Of a DNA stretch of 55,938 nt, positions 1-8,132 are shown piece by piece. The notes under the pieces are model-generated. The model worked only from the letters and a program-made list of their open reading frames with translations. It made no database searches and was not told the origin of the DNA. Made by a program: the position numbers and the translations under genes. Position 1 is the first letter of the stretch. Every line of letters starts with the position of its first letter. The DNA comes from JBDXHU01 sp039989475 (lineage in GTDB: Bacteria > Pseudomonadota > Gammaproteobacteria > Pseudomonadales > Halieaceae), in assembly GCA_039989475.1 (NCBI GenBank), contig JBDXHU010000007.1:1-55938 (forward strand). Reading direction: 5' to 3'.

Positions 1-142
1 TGAGATGGTCATGCCGGGCGACAACGTGCAGATGGTTGCCACGCTGATCGCACCGATTGCGATGGAAGAAGGCCTGCGTTTTGCTATCCGTGAGGGTGGC
101 CGTACTGTAGGTGCTGGAGTGGTAGCGAAGATCATCGAGTAG
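1..142 (+). CDS. tuf: Elongation factor Tu, C-terminal end (partial)
   Basis: Only the last 46 codons are in the window, in frame from base 2 and ending with TAG at 140-142. They match the C-terminal beta-barrel (domain III) of EF-Tu, including the near-invariant stretches MVMPGDNVQM and FAIREGGRTVGAGVV. EF-Tu is the GTPase that delivers aminoacyl-tRNA to the ribosome. In most gammaproteobacteria this tuf copy is followed directly by rpsJ. Here rpsJ is about 8.2 kb further on, behind repeats and an accessory gene block. The 5' part of the gene is outside the window. Confidence 0.97.
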   Translation, partial: EMVMPGDNVQMVATLIAPIAMEEGLRFAIREGGRTVGAGVVAKIIE

Positions 143-175
143 GAATGCCGAGGCCTAAACGGCCACAGGCATTCC

Positions 176-230
176 GGGGTCAGGGGTAGTGTGGGTAACT
201 GCTTCGCAGTTATCCACATCCGCTGACCCC
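176..230. repeat. Palindromic REP-like repeat, copy 1
   Basis: The outer arms are GGGGTCAGGGGT and CCGCTGACCCC. The inner hairpin is GTGGGTAACTGC, loop TTC, GCAGTTATCCAC: a 12-bp stem with one G-T mismatch. The right arm contains TTATCCACA (210-218), the consensus DnaA box, and the left arm an inverted near-box TGTGGGTAA (190-198). The same family recurs at 255-330, 368-428 and 48057-48115. GGGGTCAG-type palindromes resemble REP sequences mobilised by RAYT (Y1) transposases, but no such transposase is in the window. Confidence 0.85.
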
Positions 231-254
231 CTCTTGCAGCACACTGTGCATTCC

Positions 255-330
255 GGGGTCGGAGGTCACGCCGGTGACGGTGGGTAACTGCTTCGCAGTT
301 ATCCACGGGCAACAAGAGTCCTCTGACCCC
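255..330. repeat. Palindromic REP-like repeat, copy 2
   Basis: The inner 27-base hairpin (GTGGGTAACTGC, TTC, GCAGTTATCCAC) is identical to copy 1. The outer arms have diverged: the left is GGGGTCGGAGGTCACG and the right is CTCTGACCCC, with about 15 extra bases on the right side. The embedded DnaA-like 9-mer at 299-307 is TTATCCACG, one base off consensus. The sequence AGCACACTG precedes both this copy and the next, so copies 1-3 look like a degenerate tandem cluster. Confidence 0.8.
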
Positions 331-367
331 ATCTGGGTCTGGCAGTACTGGCAGCACACTGCAACAA

Positions 368-428
368 GGGGTCAGCGGAGTGTGGAAAACTTGCTTCGCA
401 AGTTTACGCACATCACCACTTACCCCGG
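368..428. repeat. Palindromic REP-like repeat, copy 3 (diverged)
   Basis: Begins GGGGTCAGCGG and ends near CACTTACCCC. The inner hairpin is GTGGAAAACTTGC, loop TTC, GCAAGTTTACGCAC. Compared with copies 1 and 2 the stem sequence changed from ACTGC/GCAGT to ACTTGC/GCAAGT on both arms together, so pairing is kept. The DnaA-like box is degraded here (TTTACGCAC). Confidence 0.7.
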
Positions 429-459
429 ATATCCTCGGGCCATTGAGGCCCTCGGAAAT

Positions 460-483
460 CCCCGCTTCGGCGGGGTTTTTTTT
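460..483 (+). terminator. Rho-independent terminator downstream of tuf
   Basis: The stem CCCCGC (460-465) pairs with GCGGGG (470-475) around a TTCG tetraloop and is followed by eight T residues (476-483). It lies about 320 bases after the tuf stop, behind the repeat cluster. It should end transcription from the fusA-tuf side before the accessory genes. This implies that rpsJ and the S10 operon are not read from the tuf promoter here. Confidence 0.9.
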
Positions 484-561
484 GCCGGTTTCTAATGTCG
501 GCTCGCTTCAGGTATTGTTTCTACTCCTGGCGCTAACGAAACGAAAAGGCCCAAGCTCCCG

Positions 562-1983
562 ATGGTTTTCAGTTCAGCTACCTTTCTGTTTGCGTTTCTT
601 CCGATCGTACTCATTCTGGCCTGGCTGTCGCCCAGGGCCGCGCGTAATGCGCTGCTGTTACTGGCAAGCCTGCTGTTCTACGCCTGGGGTGAAGCCATCT
701 ATGTCCTGCTCATGCTGGTGTCAATTGGCATCAACTATGCGTTTGGTTCGGCCATAGCAAGAGCGCTGGCTGCGGAGCGGCGGCCGCGAGCCCTGTTGAT
801 TGGTGGTGTTACCATCAATCTGCTGCTGCTTGCTTACTTCAAGTACGCGAATTTCATTGCGGATAACCTGGCATCTGTATTGACCTGGTTTGGCTGGAGC
901 ATGCCGGGGCTGGAGCCAGTACATCTACCGCTGGGTATTTCTTTCTTCACCTTCCAGGCAATCTCATATCTGGTGGACGTGTATCGACGGGAGGCGGTTC
1001 ACGACCGCAATATTGTCAATGTGGCGCTCTATATTGCCTTGTTCCCGCAGTTGATAGCTGGCCCAATCGTTCGTTATCACGATATTGCCGCCCAGTTGCG
1101 GCAACACCTTGTCACTATTGACCTGGCATACAGTGGCATCACACGCTTTATTTGTGGCCTGGCGAAGAAAATGTTGATTGCCAATCCCCTGGGTGAGGTG
1201 GCAGACCAGATCTTCGCAGCGAGTGGGGGCGACCTTACCGCTCCTGTGGCCTGGCTCGGTTTGCTCTGCTATTCCCTGCAGATTTACTTTGATTTCTCCG
1301 GTTATTCGGACATGGCGATTGGTTTGGGGCGAATGCTGGGCTTTCGCTTTCTCGAGAACTTCAACTATCCCTATGTGGCACAATCGCTGCAGGATTTCTG
1401 GCGGCGTTGGCACATCTCACTGTCATCCTGGTTCCGTGACTATCTGTATATTTCCCTGGGGGGGAATCGCGGCGGGGTGCTGCGCACCTATCGCAACCTG
1501 GTCCTGGTGTTTCTACTGTGCGGACTCTGGCACGGTGCCAGCTGGAATTTCGTGATCTGGGGCGGCATCCATGGCGCCTTCCTGGTGCTGGAGAGGGCGG
1601 GCTTTAGTCGTGTGCTGGCCAGGATGCCATCCCTGCTTGCCCACGCCTATACCTTGCTGGTAGTGATGCTGGCCTGGGTTTTCTTTCGGGCTGAGACCTT
1701 GCCAGAATCGGTCAGTTACCTGGCATCTTTGTTCTCGCTCAACGCAGGCAATGACCAGATTCACTACCTTGGTTTCTATCTCGATGCGCGCATTATTGCC
1801 ACCCTGGCTGTGGCGCTGGTATTGACGGCGCCTGTCACGCGCAGCCTTAGGGACGGGATAGCTCGATTCAACCCGTCCTTTGCCCTGGCCAGCCAGTCAT
1901 TTGTCCTGGCCGGTCTTTTCTACCTGTCCTGCCTGACCCTGGCAGCCGGGGCCTACAACCCGTTTATTTACTTCAGGTTTTGA
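562..1983 (+). CDS. MBOAT-family polysaccharide O-acetyltransferase, AlgI-like
   Basis: A 473-residue polytopic inner-membrane protein of the membrane-bound O-acyltransferase family. It begins MVFSSATFLFAFLPI, the usual start of AlgI-type proteins. The AlgI hallmarks are present: QDFWRRWHISLSSWFRDY (about 278-295) and GLWHGASWNF with the presumed catalytic His324, then His337 in GGIHG. AlgI-type proteins pass acetyl groups across the membrane for O-acetylation of alginate, cellulose or similar exopolysaccharides. The next gene, 2 bases downstream, is the expected AlgJ/AlgX-type periplasmic partner. The polymer is unknown because no alginate polymerase genes are in view. The SD is weak, so the start rests on homology. 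Confidence 0.9.
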   Translation: MVFSSATFLFAFLPIVLILAWLSPRAARNALLLLASLLFYAWGEAIYVLLMLVSIGINYAFGSAIARALAAERRPRALLIGGVTINLLLLAYFKYANFIADNLASVLTWFGWSMPGLEPVHLPLGISFFTFQAISYLVDVYRREAVHDRNIVNVALYIALFPQLIAGPIVRYHDIAAQLRQHLVTIDLAYSGITRFICGLAKKMLIANPLGEVADQIFAASGGDLTAPVAWLGLLCYSLQIYFDFSGYSDMAIGLGRMLGFRFLENFNYPYVAQSLQDFWRRWHISLSSWFRDYLYISLGGNRGGVLRTYRNLVLVFLLCGLWHGASWNFVIWGGIHGAFLVLERAGFSRVLARMPSLLAHAYTLLVVMLAWVFFRAETLPESVSYLASLFSLNAGNDQIHYLGFYLDARIIATLAVALVLTAPVTRSLRDGIARFNPSFALASQSFVLAGLFYLSCLTLAAGAYNPFIYFRF

Positions 1984-1985
1984 AG

Positions 1986-3131
1986 ATGAGGGCGAGTCTG
2001 CAACTGTCTATTAAGCTGTTCGCGATCGCGGTATTTAGCGCGGGCTTGCTGGTGCCGGCTGTCATGACCTGGCAGGAGCCGACCGGTGAGTCCTGGGAGA
2101 ACAGGGCGCTGGCAACCGCGCCGGCCCTGCCCTCCAGCCTGGCTGGCCTGTGGGCACTACCAGCGGCTGTCGATGATTATGTTCTCGATCACTTTGGATT
2201 TCGCAAAGACCTGTTGCGTACCCATAATCGCTGGTTGATTCGCTTCGGTGTATCACCCTCCGATAAAGTGGTTCTGGGCCAGAATGACTGGTTATTCTAT
2301 GAGGCGAATCGGCTGACGGATCAGAATCGTGGTGCCATGCCTCTATCTCAAGAGCAGTTGTCCTATTACCTGCGACAGTTTGGCGCGCGGCGGGAGTATA
2401 TGAAGGAACGCGGTATACCCTACGTGGTTCTGCCGGTGCCGGATAAGCACAGTGTTTACCAGGAGCAGTTGCCGGCGTGGTTGCGTCGGGCCGGGCCCAG
2501 TCGTCTGCAGCAGTTTCAGGGCGCACTGGATGCCGCTGGCGAGCCATACGTTGAAACCTATAAGGAGCTCTCGGCGGCGCGTGATCGCGGCGAGCGGGTT
2601 TATCTGAAGACCGACTCGCACTGGTCTTGTCGCGGCGCCTTTCTCGCCTATCAGCGACTGATGGACGCCGTGGTGCCGATGGGCCTGGACGGCGTCCACC
2701 GGGTCACTGAGCAGGAAGTGGAATTTCGGGAAATGGCACGGATGCGTGGTCAGGATCTCTCCAAGAATTTATTACTGCTACCCGATGAGCTGCCGGAGAC
2801 GGGTGGGGTGCGATGCAAATTGCTGGAGCAACGAGCGGTAGAGTCAGTCGACCTACGCAATGGGCGATTGTTCGAGAGACCTTACCAGGCACATCAGCAG
2901 CATCTGCACTGGCGCTATACCAACACCGGTTACAAGCCCAGGTCACGGGTGCTTCTTTACCGCGACTCCTATGCGCAAGCGCTTATCCCTTACCTGATCA
3001 ATAGCTTTGACGAATTGATTGTGGTGCCTCGTAAGGAGATGAGCTTCGATGTGTCGCTGCTGGAGCGCTATCAGCCAGATCTGGTCATATATGAGTTTGT
3101 TGAGCGTGCCCTGCTGTGGGCGCCTGACTAG
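1986..3131 (+). CDS. AlgJ/AlgX-like SGNH-fold acetyltransferase partner
   Basis: A 381-residue protein with an N-terminal membrane anchor or signal segment (about residues 4-28). It resembles the AlgJ/AlgX/DHHW family. In that family a Ser-His-Asp site in the periplasm takes acetyl from the MBOAT protein and places it on the polysaccharide. The motif KTDSHWS (about 208-214) supplies the DxH pair and LLYRDSYAQ (about 323-331) supplies the likely nucleophile Ser328. The ATG at 1986 is preferred over an in-frame TTG at 1980. The gene starts 2 bases after the AlgI-like gene, so the pair is probably co-translated. A convergent gene begins 40 bases beyond its end. Confidence 0.82.
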   Translation: MRASLQLSIKLFAIAVFSAGLLVPAVMTWQEPTGESWENRALATAPALPSSLAGLWALPAAVDDYVLDHFGFRKDLLRTHNRWLIRFGVSPSDKVVLGQNDWLFYEANRLTDQNRGAMPLSQEQLSYYLRQFGARREYMKERGIPYVVLPVPDKHSVYQEQLPAWLRRAGPSRLQQFQGALDAAGEPYVETYKELSAARDRGERVYLKTDSHWSCRGAFLAYQRLMDAVVPMGLDGVHRVTEQEVEFREMARMRGQDLSKNLLLLPDELPETGGVRCKLLEQRAVESVDLRNGRLFERPYQAHQQHLHWRYTNTGYKPRSRVLLYRDSYAQALIPYLINSFDELIVVPRKEMSFDVSLLERYQPDLVIYEFVERALLWAPD

Positions 3132-3171
3132 TTTGAGGCTTCAGCGCGTTGCGCATAGTGACGCTGATCGT

Positions 3172-4197
3172 TTAGCGCTTTTTCTCCAACTGCTGAATTT
3201 GATTTAATTCATGTAACTTCAGTGCCAGGTTCTCGACAGATTCCATGGAGAACGTCAGGGTGTCGGTGGTCGTCGCTGCGGAGCCATCATTGAGATCCAG
3301 TGCCAACTCCATGCCAAAGTTCTGCTCTAACCACTGCTTGTCTGCCAGCGCCGATTCGCGAATGCGTACCATGGTGTCGCTCTCCAGCCGGAACGGCTGA
3401 CCCTTGATGCCGCGAATTATGGGAAGCACATCTCCATCGAAACGGCGCGGATTCAGTTTGCCATCAATGATCAGGGGGCGACGGCGATTCAGTGCGCTGA
3501 TCAGCTGCGCCGCTTCCAGTGACATACCGGGATTCTGGTTGAACTTGGATTCGTTGGGGAACTCGGCTGCAGGCAGACCAAGCTTTTCCAGCATGCAGGC
3601 GGTCAAGCCAGCGGGATGCTGCGCCGCCTCTTCCAGGCTGAATACCGTCATCTGGTCACGGCCAAAGGTGTCCAGGAACTTCTGTAGGCGATCCCCCAGG
3701 CGTAATAATGTGAGCCGCTTGTTTGCCTGGGCATACGTTTTACCGCCGCGAATATTGCTTTGCGCCGCACTCACTGCCCACTTAATCGGATTGCGGACCA
3801 TTGCGACAATTCGCAAGTCGTCCGTCCACTGCATGAGCCACTCGTGCAGTCGCTCCAGCCCAGCAACACTGAGATCGCTGACATCTTCTCCTGACAGGAG
3901 CATTTGTCGCGATTGAGATTGTTGCATTTCAGTTTCAAAGGCCGCACGGCGGGTGGCGGCAAATTCTTCAGCTGCCTCGGCTGTGTCTATGCCCGATAGA
4001 ATATTCATGCGATAGGTGTGTGGCTGGTCGTGATACATGGCCACTAGCGGCACGCTGTGGTTGCGCGCAAAAGCTGGGTAGAAAAGGGCGTGAGATGCAG
4101 CTAGCTCTTCTCGATAATTATGCAGGGTGTGTTGAATCGTAGTCGAGCCCGTTTTGTGCAAACCGATATGCAGGAATATGGTTTCAAATTTATTCAT
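3172..4197 (-). CDS. Sulfotransferase family protein
   Basis: A 341-residue soluble protein. HIGLHKTGSTT (residues 10-20) matches the 5'-phosphosulfate binding loop of PAPS-dependent sulfotransferases. IVAMVRNPIKWAVSAAQS (about 130-147) matches the 3'-phosphate binding site with its conserved Arg and Ser. Such enzymes transfer sulfate from PAPS to hydroxyl or amino groups of glycans or small molecules. The gene overlaps the upstream beta-helix gene by 8 bases, so the two are translationally coupled. Next to acetylation genes, a carbohydrate acceptor is plausible but unproven. The C-terminal tail (about 320-341) looks helical. Confidence 0.8.
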   Translation of the reverse strand: MNKFETIFLHIGLHKTGSTTIQHTLHNYREELAASHALFYPAFARNHSVPLVAMYHDQPHTYRMNILSGIDTAEAAEEFAATRRAAFETEMQQSQSRQMLLSGEDVSDLSVAGLERLHEWLMQWTDDLRIVAMVRNPIKWAVSAAQSNIRGGKTYAQANKRLTLLRLGDRLQKFLDTFGRDQMTVFSLEEAAQHPAGLTACMLEKLGLPAAEFPNESKFNQNPGMSLEAAQLISALNRRRPLIIDGKLNPRRFDGDVLPIIRGIKGQPFRLESDTMVRIRESALADKQWLEQNFGMELALDLNDGSAATTTDTLTFSMESVENLALKLHELNQIQQLEKKR

Positions 4198-5281
4198 GCT
4201 TCTCCGCGGCAGGCATCAGTGGTGAGAGTATGCGAAATCCTGGGCTCGATGCCGGCAGGGAGGCTTTGCCCAGCAGCAAGACGTTGCTGAGCTGCACAGC
4301 ATTATAGTTTTGGGAGTCAGCGTCCGGAGCTTCCACCCGAATAGCGTGAAGTGCGTTACCGGGGGTTGACCTCTTGCTGGGACCGGCGATAACACCATCC
4401 AGCAATAGTCTCGCATTGATGCCATAGCTAAGCTCGTCATTCGCACTGAAGAATATGTCAGCGGCTCCTTTCTCGCTCTTCCATGTACCATTGTTGTGTG
4501 AGCGCCAGTCACTGCCGGTACTCTCTACCATGCCCTGTACGGCAATCCCATGGCGACCATTGTTACGAGTGCGCAGGTGGCGGTAGCTGTTCTGGAATAC
4601 GTTGCGAATAAATATACCGTCGAGTCGGTTGCGGCTAGCGCGGATGTTGCTGTAATCGCTCTCCGAGTGGTCGGAGTAAACACCGTAGCGACCATTACTA
4701 TGGGCGTTGACCGTATCTACGGTCGCATCGCGTATAGCCCAGGTTACAATCAGGCCATCGCGGAGGTTTCTCGTAACGAGCAGGTCGCGAATATAGATGT
4801 TGCGTGCCTTCTTGCCTCGACCGTCGACCAGAACTCCGTCCAGTGCGCATTCGCGAACTTCGAGATGCTCAAGATGAACCTGACTACTGTTCAACAAGTT
4901 CACACAGCTGGCACCTTTGCCTTCGATTAGATTTCTATTGCCTGTGATCTGGCCGCCCAGAATTCTGATGTGATGATTGCCGGCTATCCCCGCGCGATTC
5001 TGGAGCACGCTATGTTTCTGTTTCGACTTCAGCACAAGGCGTGCCGAGCGCAAATTTAGAGCCGTAAAATTATCCAGCAAGATTGGCTGTAGCAGGGTGA
5101 AATCTCCCCTTAGCTCCAGCTCAATATAATGCTGGCGCTGGGCGGGCAGGCTGTCCAACACTGCTTGCACATGCGGGGATTGATCCGACAGGCCCGGAGC
5201 TGGCTCGATCACCAGGCTTGCGCCTGGGTTCGCCTCCGCTTGAGATTGGCTGGCCGCCAGCAGCAAAAGCAGCAATGGCAT
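4190..5281 (-). CDS. Secreted right-handed parallel beta-helix protein
   Basis: 363 residues with a hydrophobic export signal (MPLLLLLLAASQSQA) followed by a body of repeated coils. These are rich in N-x-x-I/V and G-x-x-V patterns, with recurring N-G-R-x-G-V/I turns (for example NGRYGVYSD, NGRHGIAVQG) typical of pectate-lyase-like parallel beta-helices. That fold is used by polysaccharide lyases, C5-epimerases (AlgG, AlgE) and deacetylases, but I see no clear catalytic signature, so activity is left open. The signal peptide lacks a basic N-terminus. The reading frame stays open upstream and an AAGGA sequence precedes a CTG codon at 5299, so the protein may start six codons earlier. Confidence 0.75.
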   Translation of the reverse strand: MPLLLLLLAASQSQAEANPGASLVIEPAPGLSDQSPHVQAVLDSLPAQRQHYIELELRGDFTLLQPILLDNFTALNLRSARLVLKSKQKHSVLQNRAGIAGNHHIRILGGQITGNRNLIEGKGASCVNLLNSSQVHLEHLEVRECALDGVLVDGRGKKARNIYIRDLLVTRNLRDGLIVTWAIRDATVDTVNAHSNGRYGVYSDHSESDYSNIRASRNRLDGIFIRNVFQNSYRHLRTRNNGRHGIAVQGMVESTGSDWRSHNNGTWKSEKGAADIFFSANDELSYGINARLLLDGVIAGPSKRSTPGNALHAIRVEAPDADSQNYNAVQLSNVLLLGKASLPASSPGFRILSPLMPAAEKHE

Positions 5282-5331
5282 CTGTAAATAGGTATTCAGC
5301 TGTCTGATCCTTGTTTTTGGATAGTGGCATA

Positions 5332-5847
5332 CTATTCCAGAAGCGGGGAATTTTGTACCTCGGAAAATACCTCATGGAGCAAGCGCCCTATCGTGTTGGG
5401 TTCTACCAGGTGGGCTGCGTACCAGGTGTGCAGGCAGCGAATTCGGCTGAAGTTCTCTATGCCACCGATGCCGCGCTTCTGCAGGCTGTCATAGTAGCCG
5501 AGGGCCTGCAGTTCCTTGCGTTCGCTATCCGTCATCAAGCTGTTGCGCAAGCGGATGTGGCGCTCGTGGTCCTCACGCATGCTCTTTTGTAGCGATGAGC
5601 TCTCATCGATTCGTTGTTGCAGTTCGGCGATCAGACCACCGGCCTCCAGTTGATCAATCCGGTAGCTGAGCTGCGGATCTATCAGCCAGAACAGGGTGGG
5701 GAATGGCTTGTCTGCGACCAGTGAGGCAACCTGTATGACCTGTGGCTGGCCTGCTGCATCCTGTACAGGAATGTCCCGCAGACCGCGAGCCTCGCGGCCG
5801 AGTAGCTCATCAACTCGAGCGCGCATTGCTGTATTGATGTGATCCAT
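5332..5847 (-). CDS. DUF501 family protein
   Basis: A 171-residue protein of unknown function. Family hallmarks are FPTLFWLIDPQL (about 49-60), IDQLEAGGLIAEL (about 64-76) and the C-terminal RIRCLHTWYAAHL with its Cys-Leu-His core. This is the pattern I recall for DUF501 proteins, which in Actinobacteria sit next to an exopolyphosphatase gene. The start codon follows the CoA-transferase stop by 3 bases, so the two are co-transcribed and probably coupled. The beta-helix gene follows after 50 bases. Nothing in the sequence indicates its biochemical role. Confidence 0.8.
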   Translation of the reverse strand: MDHINTAMRARVDELLGREARGLRDIPVQDAAGQPQVIQVASLVADKPFPTLFWLIDPQLSYRIDQLEAGGLIAELQQRIDESSSLQKSMREDHERHIRLRNSLMTDSERKELQALGYYDSLQKRGIGGIENFSRIRCLHTWYAAHLVEPNTIGRLLHEVFSEVQNSPLLE

Positions 5848-5850
5848 GTG

Positions 5851-7083
5851 TCAGGCAACTACCTGTGCTGCCCGCCAGGACGCAATCTGTTCCGCGTCAA
5901 AACCGGCTTCTTGCAATATCTGGTCTGTATGTTCGCCATAGCGGGGCGGGTGGCGACGCAGGGTGGCCGGCGTCTTTTCATAAACACCCGGGTGGCGCAC
6001 ATAGCGGGTGGTCCCAGCTCTGGGGTCCTCCGCCTCGAAAATGGTGCGGTTGTGTTGCACCTGCGGATCGGCCATAAAATCTTCCAGGTCGTAAACGGGG
6101 GCGAATGGTACATCATGTTCCTGCAGCTTCTGCAGGGCCTCACGCCAATTCCACCTGGCCAGCTCTGCATCAATAAGCTCGATCATCTCGGTGGTATGTT
6201 GCAGGCGAGCGCCAATATTTGAAAAGCGTTCGTCGCTAATAAGGTCCTCTCGTCCCAGTGCCTTGCATAGACCGGTGTATTGCTTGTCCTCGATGGGCAT
6301 GCCGACCAGGTAGCCATCGGCGCAACTCCAGACGTGGAAGATATCCGGCGTCTCGCTCTCAAACTCCGGCTTTGGAAGGAAAGCCTCGGGAGACAGCATG
6401 TCCGGCAAGCTCAATTGTGCATAGGCATTGATCATCGGCACGTGCACAAGTTGACCTACGCCGCCATTGCGCTCGCGGGCCAGCAGCGCGGCCAGTGCGG
6501 CTGACGCTGCGGTAATTGCCGAAGTCTTGTCAGCAATGACGCTGCGGATCATTTTCGGGGGGCCGTCCTGGCCTTGTTGTGGCATGGTACCTGACATCCC
6601 CTGGGTGACCAGGTCGTAAACCGGTTGTCCAGAATAGGGTCCATCTGGTCCGAAGCCGGATACTGAGACATAGACCAGCCCGGGGTTGTCCTTGCTCAGC
6701 TGCTCGTAGCCCAGTCCCAGCCGATCCATAACTCCTGGTCGGTAGTTGACCATGATAACGTCAGCTTCGCGGGCAAGCTTTTGGATAATAGCCTGTCCCT
6801 GTGCCGACTTGAGGTCCACCGATATCGCGCGCTTGTTGCGGTTGAACTGGGAAAAGAAGCCATTTATACCGTCGCGCTCGGGCGGCCCCGTCCAGCGCGC
6901 GATATCACCCATAAGAGTCTCGACTTTTATAACATCAGCGCCGAGGTCGCCCAGGTTCTGGCCCGCCAGGGGTCCAGAAACCATGGTTCCAAATTCCAGC
7001 ACCCGAAAACCGGCGCAGGGACCAGTCAATGCATTGGGATCGGCAATTTCCACGCTCGCAGCCTCCTTTAATTTTGCGTCCAT
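5851..7083 (-). CDS. Class III CoA-transferase (CaiB/BaiF family)
   Basis: A 410-residue protein of the formyl-CoA transferase/CaiB family, which moves CoA between carboxylic acids. The N-terminus carries GFRVLEFGTMVSGPLAGQNLG (about 25-45), with ADVIKVE and GDIARWTGPP typical of the CoA-binding part. Asp157 in PVYDLVTQGMSG is in the place of the catalytic aspartate. The ATG at 7083 is chosen because homology begins just after it. An upstream extension of the frame to 7224 would run into the divergent gene and has no family match. Neighbouring genes do not reveal the substrate; it heads a four-gene minus-strand run. Confidence 0.9.
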   Translation of the reverse strand: MDAKLKEAASVEIADPNALTGPCAGFRVLEFGTMVSGPLAGQNLGDLGADVIKVETLMGDIARWTGPPERDGINGFFSQFNRNKRAISVDLKSAQGQAIIQKLAREADVIMVNYRPGVMDRLGLGYEQLSKDNPGLVYVSVSGFGPDGPYSGQPVYDLVTQGMSGTMPQQGQDGPPKMIRSVIADKTSAITAASAALAALLARERNGGVGQLVHVPMINAYAQLSLPDMLSPEAFLPKPEFESETPDIFHVWSCADGYLVGMPIEDKQYTGLCKALGREDLISDERFSNIGARLQHTTEMIELIDAELARWNWREALQKLQEHDVPFAPVYDLEDFMADPQVQHNRTIFEAEDPRAGTTRYVRHPGVYEKTPATLRRHPPRYGEHTDQILQEAGFDAEQIASWRAAQVVA

Positions 7084-7148
7084 TCGATGATATTTGCCCA
7101 GCCATTGCAAGCGAGTAGTATGCCGGTTGATATAGGGAGGCTTTTTCC

Positions 7149-8132
7149 ATGCAGGCGTGGCAGTTAAGTGAGTACGGTGAACCGCGCAGCGTCCTGAAGT
7201 TGTGCGATGTTGAGCTGCCGGCACCTGGCCCCGGTGAAATCAAGCTGCAGGTGCAAGCCGCGGCACTGGGCTTACCCGATGTGATGATGTGTCGGGGCAC
7301 TTATGAGTACCGACCGGAATTTCCGTTTACACCGGGTCAGGAGGTTGTTGGCAGGGTCGTGGCCGCGGGCGAGGGTGTCAGTGCCCGGGTCGGCGACCGA
7401 TTGATGGCAATCACGGCTTTTTACGATGGCTATGGCGGTTTCGCCGAGCAGGCCATGACTACCGGGGGCATGGCCTACCCGGTACCCGCTGACATGCCCG
7501 ATGTGCATGCCGCCGCTTTTGGTATTCCGTTTCAGACAGCCTGGGCAGCCCTGGTTATTCGGGGCGCCCTGCGCGAGGGTGAAACCCTGCTGGTTCACGG
7601 CGCCGCCGGCGGTTCGGGTTCCGCCGCGGTACAACTGGGCAGGGCCCTGGGTGCGCGGGTGATTGCTGTAGCAGGAGGGGCTGAGCGGGCCCAGGCCTGC
7701 CGCGACTATGGTGCGGAGGCGGTAATTGACCATGGTAGCGTGGATTTTGTGGACCAGGTGCAGGCGCTGACCCAGGGTGCCGGCGTCGACGTCATATTTG
7801 ACCCGGTCGGTGGCGAAACCTGTAATCGGTCGGTGGACTGCCTTGCCAGCGGCGGGCGCCTGCTGCTGATCGGATTCGCCTGTGGCGATCCGGGGTTACC
7901 CGATAGCCGCAAGGTACTGCTGGCCAATGCCTCCGTACTAGGTGTCTTCGTGGGCGCCTATGCAGCCCAGGACCGGCAGCACATTCATCAATCGCTGCTG
8001 GATTTCTACAGTGATGGCCGTATAGTGCCGCTGGTCGGCGCTGAACTGGGCTTTTTCGACATCCCGGCGGGCCTGGAAGAGCTGGCGGCACGGCGTAGCG
8101 CCGGTAAGCTGGTTGCGCGGATTACCGGCTAA
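7149..8132 (+). CDS. Zinc-independent quinone oxidoreductase-like MDR protein
   Basis: A 327-residue member of the medium-chain dehydrogenase/reductase family, quinone oxidoreductase branch. A GroES-like N-terminal domain is followed by the NADPH-binding segment with GAAGGSGSAAVQLG (about 151-164) and AVIDH (about 194-198). The zinc-ligand cysteines of alcohol dehydrogenases are absent. AGGGAGG just upstream is a strong ribosome binding site. The gene is transcribed away from the CoA-transferase with 65 bases between the two starts. The substrate is unknown; NADPH-dependent reduction of a quinone or enone is the family function. Confidence 0.88.
   Translation: MQAWQLSEYGEPRSVLKLCDVELPAPGPGEIKLQVQAAALGLPDVMMCRGTYEYRPEFPFTPGQEVVGRVVAAGEGVSARVGDRLMAITAFYDGYGGFAEQAMTTGGMAYPVPADMPDVHAAAFGIPFQTAWAALVIRGALREGETLLVHGAAGGSGSAAVQLGRALGARVIAVAGGAERAQACRDYGAEAVIDHGSVDFVDQVQALTQGAGVDVIFDPVGGETCNRSVDCLASGGRLLLIGFACGDPGLPDSRKVLLANASVLGVFVGAYAAQDRQHIHQSLLDFYSDGRIVPLVGAELGFFDIPAGLEELAARRSAGKLVARITG

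Noticed and set aside
143..175. tRNA gene after tuf, as found after some tuf copies
   Set aside because: No cloverleaf or CCA-ended structure is visible in the short stretch before the repeats.
176..428. DnaA boxes as a replication origin
   Set aside because: No AT-rich unwinding region, dnaA, dnaN or gidA neighbours. The boxes belong to a dispersed repeat family, with another copy 48 kb away.
274..757. Short open frames across the repeat cluster and into the AlgI-like gene
   Set aside because: They cross the palindromes and a terminator, lack ribosome binding sites, and overlap the clear MBOAT gene.
7084..7224. Upstream extension of the CoA-transferase
   Set aside because: It overlaps the divergent gene start and encodes a basic low-complexity stretch unlike the family.
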